In this document: in pieces, positions 1 through 5,425 of the stretch
How the letters are laid out: every line of letters begins with the position of its first letter
Numbering within the stretch: the stretch's first letter is position 1
Origin: a bacterium UBP3_UBA3054
GTDB taxonomy: Bacteria > Auribacterota > UBA3054
Direction of reading: 5' to 3'
Assembly (NCBI GenBank): GCA_002366995.1
Contig: DFCM01000055.1
Location: forward strand, 1-6,849
DNA length: 6,849 nt
The notes under the pieces: generated by a model
Seen by the model: only the letters and a program-made list of their open reading frames with translations
Told to the model about the DNA's origin: nothing
The model's database searches: none
Made by a program: the position numbers and the translations under genes

Positions 1-1
1 C

Positions 2-370
2 AACGACCTTAACAAGGACGCCATCGTGAAGGCTCCCGAAGGCACGAAGATCCGCACCATGCCGGAAGCCGGCCGCGTCTCCACCGCCATCAGCCAGGAA
101 CAGTACCAGAGAACGGTGGAAGACAAGAACGTGAAGGACTATTCCAGCGAGACGACGCTGATCAACAACTACAAGAAAGCCTACTCCCTGGTGCAGAAAG
201 CCGAGTCTTACCAGAATCAGAACGATTCTGTCAACGCCCGCTTCTATTACGGCCAGGCGCTGGACGCCTTCACCGCCCTGAAAGCGCAGGCTCCTCCCAA
301 CTGGCGCCACATGGACGTCCTCGACACCCGCATCCAGAAGTGCCGTGAGGAACTTCACCGCATCGACTAA
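2..370 (+). CDS. 3' end of an unrecognised TPR-like helical protein (partial)
   Basis: The frame is open to the left edge, so the true start lies outside the window; an internal GTG at position 26 is unlikely to be the start because the codons before it (N-D-L-N-K-D-A-I) read through without a stop. The visible 122 residues are hydrophilic, rich in K, Q, N and E, with no membrane segment. Residues 57-95 of the visible part resemble one tetratricopeptide unit: L63, A67, Y70, A79, Y83 and A86 fall at TPR consensus positions 4, 8, 11, 20, 24 and 27. A further likely helix covers residues 101-120. I do not recognise the family. The stop is 11 bases before the LptE-like lipoprotein gene, so the two are probably co-transcribed; a role at the cell envelope is a guess from context only. 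Confidence 0.75.
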   Translation, partial: NDLNKDAIVKAPEGTKIRTMPEAGRVSTAISQEQYQRTVEDKNVKDYSSETTLINNYKKAYSLVQKAESYQNQNDSVNARFYYGQALDAFTALKAQAPPNWRHMDVLDTRIQKCREELHRID

Positions 371-373
371 AGG
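371..373 (+). promoter_or_regulatory. Ribosome binding site that decides the lptE start
   Basis: An AGG at 371-373, right after the upstream stop, lies 8 bases before the ATG at 382. The alternative GTG start at 373 would overlap this site and would have the upstream stop codon in its binding region, so ATG 382 is preferred. Starting at 382 also puts the lysine and hydrophobic stretch of the signal peptide directly at the N-terminus. Confidence 0.5.
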
Positions 374-381
374 TGACAAAC

Positions 382-960
382 ATGAAATTATTCCCCCTTA
401 TAGCCGGAGCGCTCCTTCTCACCCTTACGACCGGGTGCGAGAGGGATCATTCCGCCGACGCGCCGATCACCGTGCTGGGTTACACGCTCGGCTCTCCGCA
501 GCGCGAGGACAACATCAAGAAGCTGCACATTCCGCGCATCTCTTATGTCCCCGACAAAGTCAATGAGCCGCACCTTCTGATGGAAGTCACGAACCAGATC
601 ATCAGCGAGTTCACGAAAGAGCAGACCTACGAAGTGGTGCCGACCGCCGAAGAGGCTGACGGCGAACTGAGAGTCCAGCTCGTCGATCTGAACTTCAGGC
701 CGACGCAGTTCGTGGACAAGACGCAGAACGCCAACGCCGCCGGCGTGGCCACGGCCTTCAGGGCGATCGTCTATGCCAACATCACGATGTACGAGTACCA
801 GGACGGCGAACCCGTCGCCATCTGGAGCAGAAGCAGAGTGAGGGGCAAATACGACCTCCTGACCACCGACGACATCTCGGTCACGCGCCACCAGGCCATC
901 CTTCTGGCCTGCGAGGACCTCGCCCAGCATATCTGCGAGCAGGCGGTCGAGCGCTGGTAA
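382..960 (+). CDS. lptE: LptE-like LPS-assembly outer-membrane lipoprotein
   Basis: This 192-residue protein starts with a lipoprotein signal peptide: K2, a hydrophobic core to about residue 15, then L-T-T-G-C with C19 as the likely lipidated cysteine. The -3 position is T rather than the usual L/V/I, so the lipobox is slightly unusual. After the cysteine comes E-R, not the D at +2 that retains lipoproteins in the inner membrane of enterics, so outer-membrane sorting is plausible. The body fits the LptE family outline: a GYTLGS strand (33-38), an IPRI strand (50-53), a helix with E-P-H-L..EVTN..I..F (62-77), T-Y-E-V-V (82-86), then E-E-A-D and a V-Q-L strand (90-100). LptE plugs the LptD barrel that inserts LPS into the outer membrane. 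Sharing a cluster with kds and lpt genes supports the call. A related lipoprotein of another transport system is the main alternative. Confidence 0.72.
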   Translation: MKLFPLIAGALLLTLTTGCERDHSADAPITVLGYTLGSPQREDNIKKLHIPRISYVPDKVNEPHLLMEVTNQIISEFTKEQTYEVVPTAEEADGELRVQLVDLNFRPTQFVDKTQNANAAGVATAFRAIVYANITMYEYQDGEPVAIWSRSRVRGKYDLLTTDDISVTRHQAILLACEDLAQHICEQAVERW

Positions 961-1011
961 TTTGAAAACAAACAACAAATAAAATAAACAAAATAAAATA
1001 AGGAGACAAAC
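961..1011 (+). promoter_or_regulatory. A-rich leader and Shine-Dalgarno before rpmB
   Basis: Of the 40 bases 961-1000, 28 are A, 7 T, 4 C and 1 G, in sharp contrast to the GC-rich genes on both sides. The tract can form almost no base pairs, and it ends in a clear Shine-Dalgarno, AAGGAG, just before the ATG at 1012. TTGAAA at 962-967 resembles a -35 box, and TAAAAT at 980-985 and 994-999 each resemble a -10 box, but the spacings (12 and 26 bases) are wrong for a standard sigma-70 promoter. It may be an unstructured translation enhancer for a highly expressed ribosomal protein, a promoter, or both. Confidence 0.45.
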
Positions 1012-1242
1012 ATGTCTAAAGAATGCGATATCTGCGGCAAGAAGCCCTCTGTCGGCAAGAAGATCATCCGTCACGGTATTCCGAAAAAGAAAGGCGGCAT
1101 CGGTATGCACACCACCGGCATCTCCGTCCGTCGTTTCATGCCGAACCTTCAGAAGGTCCGCGTCAGAACTGAAGACGGCACCGTTCTTACCGCCACCGTC
1201 TGCGCCCGCTGCATCCGCTCCGGCAAAGTAACGAAGGCCTAA
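1012..1242 (+). CDS. rpmB: Large-subunit ribosomal protein bL28, zinc-ribbon form
   Basis: A 76-residue basic protein with the features of bL28. It opens with M-S-K-x-C-D-I-C-G-K, continues with the G-x-x-I-R-H-G-I-P-K-K-K stretch, then the bL28 core around R40-R41-F-M-P-N-L-Q-K-V-R, and closes with C-A-R-C-I-R-S-G-K-V. C5, C8, C64 and C67 form two CxxC pairs that would bind zinc, so this is the cysteine-containing (C+) form, which in some bacteria has a zinc-free paralogue. It is a component of the 50S subunit. It has the best-defined ribosome binding site in this part of the window. The stop is 10 bases before kdsB, so it heads or sits inside the LPS operon rather than next to rpmG, its common partner. 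Confidence 0.96.
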   Translation: MSKECDICGKKPSVGKKIIRHGIPKKKGGIGMHTTGISVRRFMPNLQKVRVRTEDGTVLTATVCARCIRSGKVTKA

Positions 1243-1252
1243 GAACCAACTT

Positions 1253-1990
1253 ATGTCCCTCAACGTTGGGATAATTCCGGCGCGCTACGCGTCGACGCGC
1301 TTTCCCGGCAAACCCCTGAAATTATTGAGGGGCTTGCCGGTAATAGCCCACGTCTGCGCCGCGGCGTCTAAAGTCAGGAATCTTTCCCGCGTTTATGTCG
1401 CCACCGACGACGAAAGGATCGCCGAGGCGGTCGCGCACTCAGGTCACACTGCCATCATGACCAGAAGCGATCACTGCTGCGGGACGGACAGGATCGTCGA
1501 GGCTCTGGGAAAACTTGACGTTACTCCCGACATCGTCGTCAACATCCAGGGCGACGAGCCTTTGATCGACCCCGCTGCCGTTGAAAAGGCCATTGACGCC
1601 CTGGAAGGATCCGATGCCGACTGGTCCACGCTCGTCTATCCCGTGAGCAGAGAAGAGGCCCAGAATCCCAACAAGGTGAAGGTCGTTCTCGACCAGAAGG
1701 GGAGAGCGCTGTATTTTTCCAGAGCGCCCATACCTTACCCCAGGGACGACTTCAAGGCCTCGTATTTCGCCCACATAGGGCTTTACTGTTATAAGAGGGA
1801 AGCTCTCTTGAGTTTCGCTAAAATGCCCGCCTCTCCTTTGGAGCAGAGCGAAAAGCTCGAGCAGCTGAGAGCGCTCGAGAACGGCATGAAGATAGTCTGC
1901 GTTAAAGTGGACGGCGCGGCTCCCGGCATAGACACTCCGGAAGACCTGGCCGCCACGGAAGAGATATTAAAGAATAGGGAAAGATCCTGA
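1253..1990 (+). CDS. kdsB: 3-deoxy-manno-octulosonate cytidylyltransferase (CMP-Kdo synthetase)
   Basis: The cytoplasmic enzyme joins Kdo to CMP from CTP, releasing pyrophosphate; CMP-Kdo is the donor for the LPS inner core. The 245 residues match the family's usual length. Motifs in order: I-P-A-R-Y-A-S-T-R-F-P-G-K-P-L (8-22), the nucleotide-binding loop; V-A-T-D-D-E-R-I (49-56); R-S-D-H-C-C-G-T-D-R (71-80); N-I-Q-G-D-E-P (97-103) with metal-binding D101; N-P-N-K-V-K-V-V (138-145); F-S-R-A-P-I-P (155-161); H-I-G-L-Y (174-178); S-P-L-E-Q.EKLEQLRALENG (194-211); and I-D-T-P-E-D-L (226-232) with the second metal aspartate, D227. The first motif starts at residue 8, so ATG 1253 is the natural start, though no good Shine-Dalgarno precedes it. 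The usual H-x-S-G-T-D-R has C76 in place of serine. The stop overlaps the kdsA start in ATGA. Confidence 0.97.
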   Translation: MSLNVGIIPARYASTRFPGKPLKLLRGLPVIAHVCAAASKVRNLSRVYVATDDERIAEAVAHSGHTAIMTRSDHCCGTDRIVEALGKLDVTPDIVVNIQGDEPLIDPAAVEKAIDALEGSDADWSTLVYPVSREEAQNPNKVKVVLDQKGRALYFSRAPIPYPRDDFKASYFAHIGLYCYKREALLSFAKMPASPLEQSEKLEQLRALENGMKIVCVKVDGAAPGIDTPEDLAATEEILKNRERS

Positions 1991-2865
1991 TGACGGAAAA
2001 CAAATACGATATCAGCGTCAGCGCCAAGCCGGAAAAAATAGCCACGCGCAAGGTCAGGATCGCGTCTTTCACGGCTGGCGGCGGAGAGCCGCTTTTCTTC
2101 ATGGCCGGCCCCTGCGTGATAGAAAGCCCTGACAAAGTTATGGAAGAAGCCTTCGCGCTGAAAAAGATCGCGCAGGAAAAAGGCTTCTCCCTTGTTTTCA
2201 AAGCGAGTTTTGACAAAGCGAACCGCACTTCGGTCAACAATTTCCGCGGCCCCGGATTGGAAAAGGGATTGGAGATACTCGCCGAAGTGAAGAAGGAAAC
2301 GGGCCTGCCGATCGTGACGGATGTGCACGAGAGCTGGCAGGTGGAGAAAGTGGCCGCCGTCGCGGACGTCATCCAGATCCCGGCTTTCCTCTGCCGTCAG
2401 ACCGACCTTCTCGTCGAAGCCGGACGCAGCGGCCGCGTGATAAACATTAAGAAGGGCCAGTTCGTGGCTCCCCAGACCATGGCGCAGGCCGTGGCGAAAG
2501 TCGCTTCCACCGGCAACGAGAAGATCATGCTGACGGAAAGGGGCGCCGCTTTCGGCTACGGCAACCTCGTGGTCGATATGCGCGGACTTATGGTCATGCG
2601 CCAGATAGGCGTGCCGGTCATCTTCGACGCCACGCATTCCGTCCAGCTGCCCAGCGGGCAGGGGACTTGCTCCGGCGGCGACAGAACGTTCGTTCCTCTT
2701 TTGGCCAGAGCCGCCGTGGCGGCCGGCGTGGACGGCGTTTTCATGGAAGTTCACCCCGACCCCGACAAGGCGCTCTGCGACGGCCCGAACAGCTGGCCGC
2801 TCGCGAAGTTCGGAGCGCTCACCGAAATGCTTATGAAAGTTGACGGCTGCGTCAACGGAGAATAG
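1990..2865 (+). CDS. kdsA: 3-deoxy-8-phosphooctulonate synthase (Kdo-8-phosphate synthase), metal-dependent type
   Basis: The cytoplasmic TIM-barrel enzyme condenses phosphoenolpyruvate with arabinose-5-phosphate to give Kdo-8-phosphate, the committed step to Kdo. Diagnostic stretches: F-M-A-G-P-C-V-I-E-S (37-46), K-A-S-F-D-K-A-N-R-T-S (71-81), F-R-G-P-G-L (85-90), T-D-V-H-E (110-114), I-Q-I-P-A-F-L-C-R-Q-T-D-L (128-140), N-I-K-K-G-Q-F (152-158), F-D-A-T-H-S-V-Q (212-219) and M-E-V-H-P-D-P (252-258). C42, H216, E253 and D264 are spaced 174, 37 and 11 apart, the spacing of the metal ligands C11, H185, E222 and D233 in the Aquifex enzyme; the metal-free enterobacterial enzyme has N in place of this cysteine. 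At 291 residues it carries about 30 extra N-terminal residues. AGGGA at 1976-1980 serves ATG 1990, and the start overlaps the kdsB stop. Confidence 0.97.
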   Translation: MTENKYDISVSAKPEKIATRKVRIASFTAGGGEPLFFMAGPCVIESPDKVMEEAFALKKIAQEKGFSLVFKASFDKANRTSVNNFRGPGLEKGLEILAEVKKETGLPIVTDVHESWQVEKVAAVADVIQIPAFLCRQTDLLVEAGRSGRVINIKKGQFVAPQTMAQAVAKVASTGNEKIMLTERGAAFGYGNLVVDMRGLMVMRQIGVPVIFDATHSVQLPSGQGTCSGGDRTFVPLLARAAVAAGVDGVFMEVHPDPDKALCDGPNSWPLAKFGALTEMLMKVDGCVNGE

Positions 2866-2867
2866 AT

Positions 2868-3824
2868 ATGGATCATCTTACCGTAGCCAGAAATGTCCTG
2901 AAACTGGAAGCCCGCGCCATAGACGACGTCTCCAGCAGGCTCGACGAATCCTTTTCCAAGGCCGTTGAACTGATGTACGCCTGCAAAGGGCGCGTGATCG
3001 TCCTCGGCATGGGAAAATGCTTCCACATCGCGAGGAAGATCGCGGCGACTTTAGCCTCGACAGGCACTCCCGCCTTCGCGATCCATCCGGGCGAAGCCTT
3101 CCACGGCGACCTCGGCATGGTCATGAAAGGGGACGTCGTGCTGGCTCTCAGTAACAGCGGCGAGACCAGCGAAGTTACGGCCATTCTCCCTTGTCTCAGG
3201 CAGAGGGGAGCCAAGCTTATCGCCATGACCGGCCGCAAGGATTCCACGCTCGCGAAGGCGGCCGACGAATTCATATCCTCTTATGTTCCCAAGGAAGCCT
3301 GCTCCTTCGGCATGGTCCCGACCTGCTCTTCCACGGTGCAGCTGGCCCTTGGCGACGCGCTCGCCATGGCTTTGGTCGAGAAGAGAAACTTTACGGAAAA
3401 AGATTTCGCCCTGCTGCATCCGGGCGGCGCCTTAGGCCGCAAGATGATGAAAGTCGAGCAGCTGATGAGGACCGGAGAACGCCTTTGCAAAGTCAGCCCC
3501 GACACCATCGTGCGCGACGTGGTCGTACTTATGACGAAGACCAAGAACGGCGCGGCCTGCGTGGTCGATTCCGACGGCAAACTCTGCGGCTTCTTTACGG
3601 ACGGCGATTTCCGCCGCGCCATGCTGAACGATCCCGAAGCCATCATGCAGCCCGTGTCTACGGTCATGATCAAGGAACCGTACACCATCACTCCCGGATA
3701 CCTTGCTTCGGAAGCCGCCGAGATCATGGGCGGGACGGTGAAGAAATTCTCCCAGCTGCCGGTGGTCGACGAGAACGGAAAACTGCTCGGCCTCCTGGAC
3801 GACGACGAACTTATAGGAATGTAA
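2868..3824 (+). CDS. kdsD: Arabinose-5-phosphate isomerase (KdsD/KpsF/GutQ family)
   Basis: The enzyme interconverts D-ribulose-5-phosphate and D-arabinose-5-phosphate, supplying KdsA. It has the standard layout in 318 residues: an N-terminal SIS domain (about 35-180) and two CBS domains (about 196-255 and 262-316). The SIS domain shows G-M-G-K (47-50), A-T-L-A-S-T-G-T-P-A-F (60-70), G-E-A-F-H-G-D-L-G-M (75-84), S-N-S-G-E-T-S-E (95-102), P-K-E-A-C (141-145) and L-L-H-P-G-G-A-L-G-R (182-191). K50, H79, E102, E143 and H184 align with the catalytic residues K59, H88, E111, E152 and H193 of E. coli KdsD with every spacing kept. The loop after the lysine reads C-F-H-I instead of the usual S-G-H-I. 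The gene starts 2 bases after the kdsA stop, with GGAG upstream. The surrounding kds genes favour KdsD over a GutQ-type sugar-utilisation role. Confidence 0.95.
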   Translation: MDHLTVARNVLKLEARAIDDVSSRLDESFSKAVELMYACKGRVIVLGMGKCFHIARKIAATLASTGTPAFAIHPGEAFHGDLGMVMKGDVVLALSNSGETSEVTAILPCLRQRGAKLIAMTGRKDSTLAKAADEFISSYVPKEACSFGMVPTCSSTVQLALGDALAMALVEKRNFTEKDFALLHPGGALGRKMMKVEQLMRTGERLCKVSPDTIVRDVVVLMTKTKNGAACVVDSDGKLCGFFTDGDFRRAMLNDPEAIMQPVSTVMIKEPYTITPGYLASEAAEIMGGTVKKFSQLPVVDENGKLLGLLDDDELIGM

Positions 3825-3826
3825 AA

Positions 3827-4378
3827 ATGCCCCACTGGCAAGACAAAAATCCCACTCCGGAACAGATAGCCACGCTGCGCTCCATAAAAGCCATCGCGGT
3901 CGACATCGACGGCGTCATGACGGACGGCGGCATAATCTACGGGACCGCCGGCATGGAACTGAAGCGTTTCGACTGCAAGGACGGCCTAGGCGTCAGGCTC
4001 TGGCTGAAAGCGGGGTATGACTTCGCGGTCATCACGGGGCGCGAATCCGTCGCCGTCAGCGAACGCGCGCAGGATTTCGGCCTGAAATACGTCTATCAGA
4101 AATGCGGCGACAAAGCGGAAGTCGTGAAACGCTTTTCGCGTGAATGCGGCGTCCCCCTGAACGAGATCTGCGTCATCGGAGACGACATCATAGACATCCC
4201 CATGATGCGCGAAGCGGGGCTTCCCGTTGCGGTGGGCGACGCTTCTTACGAAGCGAAGGAAGCGGCCCAGCTCGTGACCTTGAAAGCCGGGGGTAGGGGC
4301 GCTGTCAGAGAAGTGATAGAATATATTTTGAAAGGTCAGTCCCTTTGGGAAAAAGTCATAGCCGATTATTATGTTTAA
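3827..4378 (+). CDS. kdsC: Kdo-8-phosphate phosphatase, HAD family
   Basis: This small HAD phosphatase, with no large cap domain, removes the phosphate from Kdo-8-phosphate to give Kdo. All four HAD motifs are present in 183 residues: V-D-I-D-G-V-M-T-D-G (25-34) with nucleophile D26 and acid/base D28; I-T-G-R (69-72) with T70; G-D-K-A-E (94-98) with K96; and I-G-D-D-I-I-D (117-123) with D119 and D120 for Mg2+. The tail G-G-R-G-A-V-R-E-V-I-E-Y-I-L (155-168) is typical of KdsC, where it reaches into a neighbouring subunit of the tetramer. The frame is open far upstream over kdsD, but ATG 3827 is chosen because it lies 2 bases after the kdsD stop, has AGGA at 3815-3818, and leaves a normal KdsC length. 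The end overlaps lptC by 8 bases. Confidence 0.95.
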   Translation: MPHWQDKNPTPEQIATLRSIKAIAVDIDGVMTDGGIIYGTAGMELKRFDCKDGLGVRLWLKAGYDFAVITGRESVAVSERAQDFGLKYVYQKCGDKAEVVKRFSRECGVPLNEICVIGDDIIDIPMMREAGLPVAVGDASYEAKEAAQLVTLKAGGRGAVREVIEYILKGQSLWEKVIADYYV

Positions 4379-4877
4379 GCTGCTGATCATAGTTTTGCTC
4401 CTCGCGTCTCCGCTCTTAGCGGAGGAGAAGGCCCCCGCGAAAACGGCGGTCGCGGCCACTCAGAACGTCAAGTCCGGCAACAGCCGCGACGAGATGCTCG
4501 ACGAGATGGAGATGATGGACGGCGTGACTTTGATGGAAGTCGACGAGACCGGCGACCGCCGCTGGGTCCTGGAAGGATCGAGTGCCAAGCAGTCGGGCGC
4601 CCTGAAGATCCGCGTCTTCGACGTGATCGTGACGCTCTTCAGGCGCGACGGCACGGTCGTCAAGCTCCTGACGGAATACGCCGACGTCAACAGGGAGACC
4701 GGAGAAATTGAAACGGACAAGACCGTCCAGCTGCTGGACGGCGACAGAGTGATAAAAGGGCGCGGCCTCTACGTGATCTACACCAAGGAAAAGAAGGAAT
4801 GCAAGCTTTTCCATGATGTTGAGATCAGGGCCAAAGTGGAGAAAAACAGCATCGAAGTTTTCAAAGCGGGGAAATGA
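4371..4877 (+). CDS. lptC: LptC-like periplasmic LPS export protein
   Basis: A 168-residue protein with the LptC/LptA-type beta-jellyroll pattern of alternating hydrophobic strands. It starts M-F-K, then a hydrophobic stretch (3-13) and S-P-L-L-A followed by E-E-K, which looks like a cleavable signal peptide ending at A17. A charged, flexible linker (about 18-48) is followed by the LptC-like region: G-V-T-L-M-E-V-D (51-58), R-R-W-V-L-E-G (63-69), V-F-D-V-I-V-T-L-F (82-90), and N-R-E-T-G-E-I-E-T with a V-Q-L-L-D-G-D strand. In characterised systems LptC takes LPS from LptB2FG and passes it to LptA. The gene starts 8 bases before the kdsC stop and has no good Shine-Dalgarno of its own, suggesting coupled translation. 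It could instead be called a third LptA-like protein; its position before lptA supports LptC. Confidence 0.8.
   Translation: MFKLLIIVLLLASPLLAEEKAPAKTAVAATQNVKSGNSRDEMLDEMEMMDGVTLMEVDETGDRRWVLEGSSAKQSGALKIRVFDVIVTLFRRDGTVVKLLTEYADVNRETGEIETDKTVQLLDGDRVIKGRGLYVIYTKEKKECKLFHDVEIRAKVEKNSIEVFKAGK
4868..4872 (+). promoter_or_regulatory. Ribosome binding site that decides the lptA start
   Basis: GGGGA at 4868-4872 lies 7 bases before ATG 4880 but only 1 base before the alternative ATG 4874 (in an ATGA overlap with the lptC stop). The spacing favours 4880. The two starts differ by only two residues (M-I) and either gives a workable signal peptide. Confidence 0.4.
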
Positions 4878-4879
4878 TC

Positions 4880-5413
4880 ATGAAGCTCAAAGCGTCTGTA
4901 TTCATACTTTTGTGCGCGGCGCTCTCCCTCTTCGCGAAGGAAGATGAGAAGAGCGACGTCACCATCAATTCCGATGAACTGAAATATTCCTTCGAGGAGA
5001 ACACGGCTTACTTAAGGGGACACGTCGTCGTGACGGACGGCGAGCGCAAGCTTACGACCGACAACGCCACCGTCTATTTCGAGGATGACAAGAAGGGCGG
5101 CGACCAGGCCGTCGAGGAGCTTGGCTTGAAGGGCGTGGACGGCTTTTCGCGCGTCGTGGCCGTCGGCAACGTGCACGTCGTTTTCAACGACCAGACCAAC
5201 ACCAAGACGGAAGTCATCGCCGACCGCGGCATTTGGGAAAAAGCCCAGAACAAGGTCATCATGACCGGAGGGCCGCCCATTGTCCGCAACGGCTCCAATT
5301 ATATCCGCTGCCGCCGTCTTACGGTCGACCTTCTGAAGGCCAAGTGCGATTTCGAGTCTCCTGAGATCATTCTTACGCCCTCCAGCGAAGACAAGGAAAA
5401 ATTCTTATTCTAA
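4880..5413 (+). CDS. lptA: LptA/OstA-like periplasmic LPS transport protein, first copy
   Basis: A 177-residue secreted protein. K2 and K4 precede a hydrophobic core, and S-L-F-A followed by K-E-D suggests signal peptidase cleavage after A19. The mature part has the OstA/LptA rhythm of short beta strands: V-T-I-N-S-D-E-L-K-Y (27-36), A-Y-L-R-G-H-V-V-V (42-50), V-V-A-V-G-N-V-H-V-V-F (about 90-100), I-A-D-R-G-I-W, V-I-M-T-G-G-P-P and Y-I-R-C-R-R-L-T-V-D. LptA in studied bacteria forms head-to-tail filaments across the periplasm that carry LPS in a hydrophobic groove. An acidic, lysine-rich insertion with a G-G at about residues 69-83 separates the early strands. The protein ends in F-L-F. It follows lptC with the ATG codons overlapping its stop region, and a second family member starts 12 bases after its stop. 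Confidence 0.83.
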   Translation: MKLKASVFILLCAALSLFAKEDEKSDVTINSDELKYSFEENTAYLRGHVVVTDGERKLTTDNATVYFEDDKKGGDQAVEELGLKGVDGFSRVVAVGNVHVVFNDQTNTKTEVIADRGIWEKAQNKVIMTGGPPIVRNGSNYIRCRRLTVDLLKAKCDFESPEIILTPSSEDKEKFLF

Positions 5414-5425
5414 AAGGGAACGCTC

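Noticed and set aside
388..1263. Long minus-strand reading frame (291 codons) opposite lptE and rpmB
   Set aside because: It lies across two well-supported plus-strand genes, crosses the A-rich leader between them, and its translation is a low-complexity mix rich in D, G, A, V and L with no recognisable domain. It is a shadow frame of GC-rich coding DNA.
1789..2754. Long minus-strand reading frame (321 codons) opposite kdsB and kdsA
   Set aside because: Both genes beneath it carry full sets of family motifs. The antisense translation is rich in H, R, D and F without domain features, as expected from the complement of these codons.
3191..3826. Upstream extension of the kdsC frame by 212 codons over kdsD
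   Set aside because: The extension is arginine- and histidine-rich out-of-frame translation of kdsD. KdsC has its normal length and a ribosome binding site when started at 3827.
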